Shown: one piece after another, positions 33,696-35,221 of the stretch | Numbering within the stretch: the first letter of the stretch is position 1 | Layout: every line of letters begins with the position of its first letter | From: Streptomyces sp. CT34 | GTDB lineage: Bacteria > Actinomycetota > Actinomycetes > Streptomycetales > Streptomycetaceae | DNA length: 35,221 nucleotides | Direction of reading: 5' to 3' | NCBI RefSeq assembly: GCF_000805335.1 | Contig: NZ_KN708638.1 | Location: 3,207,274 to 3,242,494, forward strand | The notes under the pieces: generated by a model | The model's input: the letters and a program-made list of their open reading frames with translations, nothing else | What the model was told of the DNA's origin: nothing | The model's database searches: none | Program-made: the position numbers and the translations under genes

Positions 33696-34144
33696 CCGTC
33701 CCCGCGCCCCGCCGTACCGCGCCCGGCCGGCCCCCGGACCGGCCGTACGGGCGGCGCCGGGTGGGGCACACCGCGGCCGTGGTCGCGGCGCTGTGCCTGG
33801 TCGCGGCCACCGCGGCGGCGATGCCGCCGGCGCCCGCGGCGCCCACCGGCTGCGGGGACCTGGTCCGCGGGCAGCTGTGCCTGCGCGGTCCGGTCGGCGC
33901 GACCGGCAGCTACACGGCGAGCTACCGGCGGGACGGCCCGGCGCCCGGCGAGATCGCCGTACGGCTCGGCTACCAGCGCAAGAATTCCCGGATCACCGCG
34001 TTCCCCGGCTGGTTCGGCACCGGGCGGACCCGGGGCGGCGCCCTCCGGCTGGGCGGCCGGGTGGAGATGCTGCCGGGCGAGTGCGTCCGGGGGGTCATGG
34101 AACACGCGGAGACGGTCTTCGTCACCAAGTGGAGCTGCGACTGA
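33692..34144 (+). CDS. small secreted four-cysteine protein
   Basis: This 150-residue exported protein is of a family I do not recognise. ATG 33692 overlaps the TGA of the third LCP gene. A basic N-terminal region precedes a hydrophobic signal segment (HTAAVVAALCLVAATAAAMP). The mature part has four cysteines (GCGDL, QLCLR, GECVRG, WSCD), which could form two disulfides, and ends exactly at the last Cys-Asp. Coupling to the LCP gene suggests an extracytoplasmic partner or a wall-associated protein; this is inference. Confidence 0.75.
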   Translation: MTVPAPRRTAPGRPPDRPYGRRRVGHTAAVVAALCLVAATAAAMPPAPAAPTGCGDLVRGQLCLRGPVGATGSYTASYRRDGPAPGEIAVRLGYQRKNSRITAFPGWFGTGRTRGGALRLGGRVEMLPGECVRGVMEHAETVFVTKWSCD

Positions 34145-34183
34145 CCCGGGGGCGCCCCGGGGTCCCGAAGTCCGGAAAGGTGC

Positions 34184-34792
34184 GTGCGGAGCGTGTGGCA
34201 GGTCGTCCTGAGCGTCACCCCCATCACGGTGGCGCTCTTCCTCCTCGCGGCACTGGCGCTGGCCCTCGGCCTCGCCCTCTGGTCCGCCCGCGCCCCGCAC
34301 CGGCGCGCCCGGACCGCCGCGGGTGTGCTGCTGGCGGGCTGGCTGCTGCTGATGCTGGTGGTGACCCTCACCCCCACCCAGCCGATCGGGTCCGGCGACG
34401 CGACGATCTGGTGGCGTCCCGGCGAGGGGCTCCTCGACCTGGGGGCCCAGCTGGAGCCGGGCGAGGTCGAGATGCTGGTACGGCGGCAGATCGCCGACAC
34501 CGCGCTGTTCGTGCCGCTGCCGCTGCTGCTGCGGTTCGCCGCACCGCGCTGGTCCGCGGCCGGGGCGTTCCTGCTCGGGGTGGGGCTGTGCGTGGCGATC
34601 GAGGCGGGGCAACTGCTGATGCGGGCCGGGCGGGTCGCGGACATCGACGATGTGCTGTGCGCGGCGGCCGGTACGGTCCTCGGCGCGGCGCTGGCGCTGC
34701 TCGCGAAGCTGCTGGCCACGGTGCTGCTCCGCCGGGCGCGGCCGGGGCGGGTGGTGCGGACCGCGGCGGCGGCAGCGCCGGAGGAGGTGTAG
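34184..34792 (+). CDS. VanZ-like family membrane protein
   Basis: This 202-residue polytopic membrane protein is of the VanZ-like family, whose members include the teicoplanin-resistance protein VanZ; most chromosomal members have no known function. The start GTG 34184 lies three bases after GGAAAGG; GTG 34193 is an alternative with better spacing. Hydrophobic segments lie at about 5-32, 45-62 (GVLLAGWLLLMLVVTLTPTQ), 108-120, 125-145 and 155-180. The family signature is the polar VTLTPTQ after a TM and the ADIDDVLCAAAGTVLGAAL helix near the end. It follows the third LCP gene and the secreted protein in the same direction. Confidence 0.85.
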   Translation: MRSVWQVVLSVTPITVALFLLAALALALGLALWSARAPHRRARTAAGVLLAGWLLLMLVVTLTPTQPIGSGDATIWWRPGEGLLDLGAQLEPGEVEMLVRRQIADTALFVPLPLLLRFAAPRWSAAGAFLLGVGLCVAIEAGQLLMRAGRVADIDDVLCAAAGTVLGAALALLAKLLATVLLRRARPGRVVRTAAAAAPEEV

Positions 34793-34798
34793 CCGGGG

Positions 34799-34822
34799 CG
34801 CCGGACCGGCGTCGGTCCGGCG
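34799..34822. terminator. bidirectional hairpin between the VanZ-like and thioesterase genes
   Basis: Perfect 10-bp arms CGCCGGACCG and CGGTCCGGCG with loop GCGT fill the short convergent gap. Confidence 0.85.
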
Positions 34823-34831
34823 GGCCGGGCG

Positions 34832-35221
34832 CTACGCCTCGTCGAGCCCCTCGGCGGCGCGCCGCTCGCGCAGTTCCTTGATGGCCCGGCGGCGGGCCAG
34901 CCGGTGCGTGCGGCGGATCTGCGCTTCCTGGTAGCGGCGCTTGTCGCGCTCCGTCTCGGGAATCACCGGCGGCACAGCGCGCGGCTTGCCGTGCTCGTCG
35001 ACGGCGGCGAAGACGAGGTAGGCGGAGCCGACCTGCTGGGCGGGGCTGGATTCGTTCCAGCGCTCGGCCAGGACGCGGACGCCGACCTCCATGGAGGACC
35101 GGCCGGTCCAGTTCACCTGGGCCTTGACGTGGACGAGGTCGCCGACCCGGACTGGTTCGAGGAAGGCCATCTCGTCCATCGACGCCGTCACCGCGGGGCC
35201 GCCGGAGTGGCGGGCGGCCCC
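34832..35221 (-). CDS. acyl-CoA thioesterase, hotdog fold (5' end beyond the window)
   Basis: The C-terminal 129 residues of an acyl-CoA thioesterase of the hotdog (4HBT) family, which hydrolyses acyl-CoA to free acid and CoA. The frame is open to the right edge (GAARHSGGPAVTASMDEM), so the start, including the usual GG..HWID segment, lies outside. Visible motifs are VTASMDEMAFLEPVRVGDLV and VNWTGRSSMEVGVRVLAE, followed by a long charged helix ending RRAAEGLDEA. An internal ATG at 35191 is not the true start, because coding character continues upstream of it. It is convergent with the VanZ-like gene. Confidence 0.9.
   Translation of the reverse strand, partial: GAARHSGGPAVTASMDEMAFLEPVRVGDLVHVKAQVNWTGRSSMEVGVRVLAERWNESSPAQQVGSAYLVFAAVDEHGKPRAVPPVIPETERDKRRYQEAQIRRTHRLARRRAIKELRERRAAEGLDEA

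Overview
The window is very GC-rich and its coding sequence has almost exclusively G/C third codon positions. It carries a WhiB regulator, F420 biosynthesis genes, several LytR-CpsA-Psr (LCP) ligases and many leaderless or GTG starts. This is a Streptomyces-type actinomycete chromosome core region. Gene order from manA to the LCP genes follows, from memory, the conserved actinobacterial block seen in mycobacteria (manA, SIS protein, manB, DUF3499, zincin-like protein, whiB2, fbiA, fbiB, manC, LCP, TIGR03089). A large glycosyltransferase and its DUF5719 partner, a cysteine dioxygenase with its own leader, a DNA glycosylase and an amidase are interleaved.

Left part (1-6.4 kb): a gene of unknown function, then ahcY (SAM cycle), which is split by a one-base insertion. 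Divergent from ahcY is a stand-alone fructose-family PTS permease in B-C-A order, closed by a very strong hairpin. It faces a convergent cation-diffusion-facilitator gene.

Middle part (6.4-18.1 kb): leftward genes manB, a Trm112-like protein, a SIS isomerase-like protein and manA (mannose-phosphate metabolism). The DUF3499 gene and a zincin-like gene diverge from each other. A 1296-residue membrane glycosyltransferase is translationally coupled to a secreted DUF5719 protein, and whiB lies beside them.

18.1-24.2 kb: a long control region between whiB and cysteine dioxygenase holds a consensus promoter and a leaderless 31-codon ORF with four cysteine codons, which looks like a cysteine-sensing leader peptide. 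Then come fbiA and fbiB (F420), an AlkA-type glycosylase, and the mannose-1-phosphate guanylyltransferase gene. That last gene is flanked on both sides by perfect or near-perfect tandem duplications.

24.3-35.2 kb: an envelope cluster with a PGRP-type amidase, a TIGR03089 protein, three LCP ligases, a polytopic GT2 glycosyltransferase, a secreted four-cysteine protein, a VanZ-like protein, and an acyl-CoA thioesterase that runs off the right edge. ManA, ManB and ManC would make GDP-mannose, the two glycosyltransferases could use activated sugars, and the LCP enzymes would attach finished glycopolymers to peptidoglycan. The joint role is an inference from function and proximity.

A recurrent feature is short tandem repeats at gene ends. 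The stop codons of manA, the DUF5719 gene, manC and the GT2 gene all lie in or beside tandem repeats, and two long gaps (30.4-30.8 kb and 32.0-32.1 kb) are built of degenerate repeats. I found no tRNA, rRNA, CRISPR array or intact insertion sequence.
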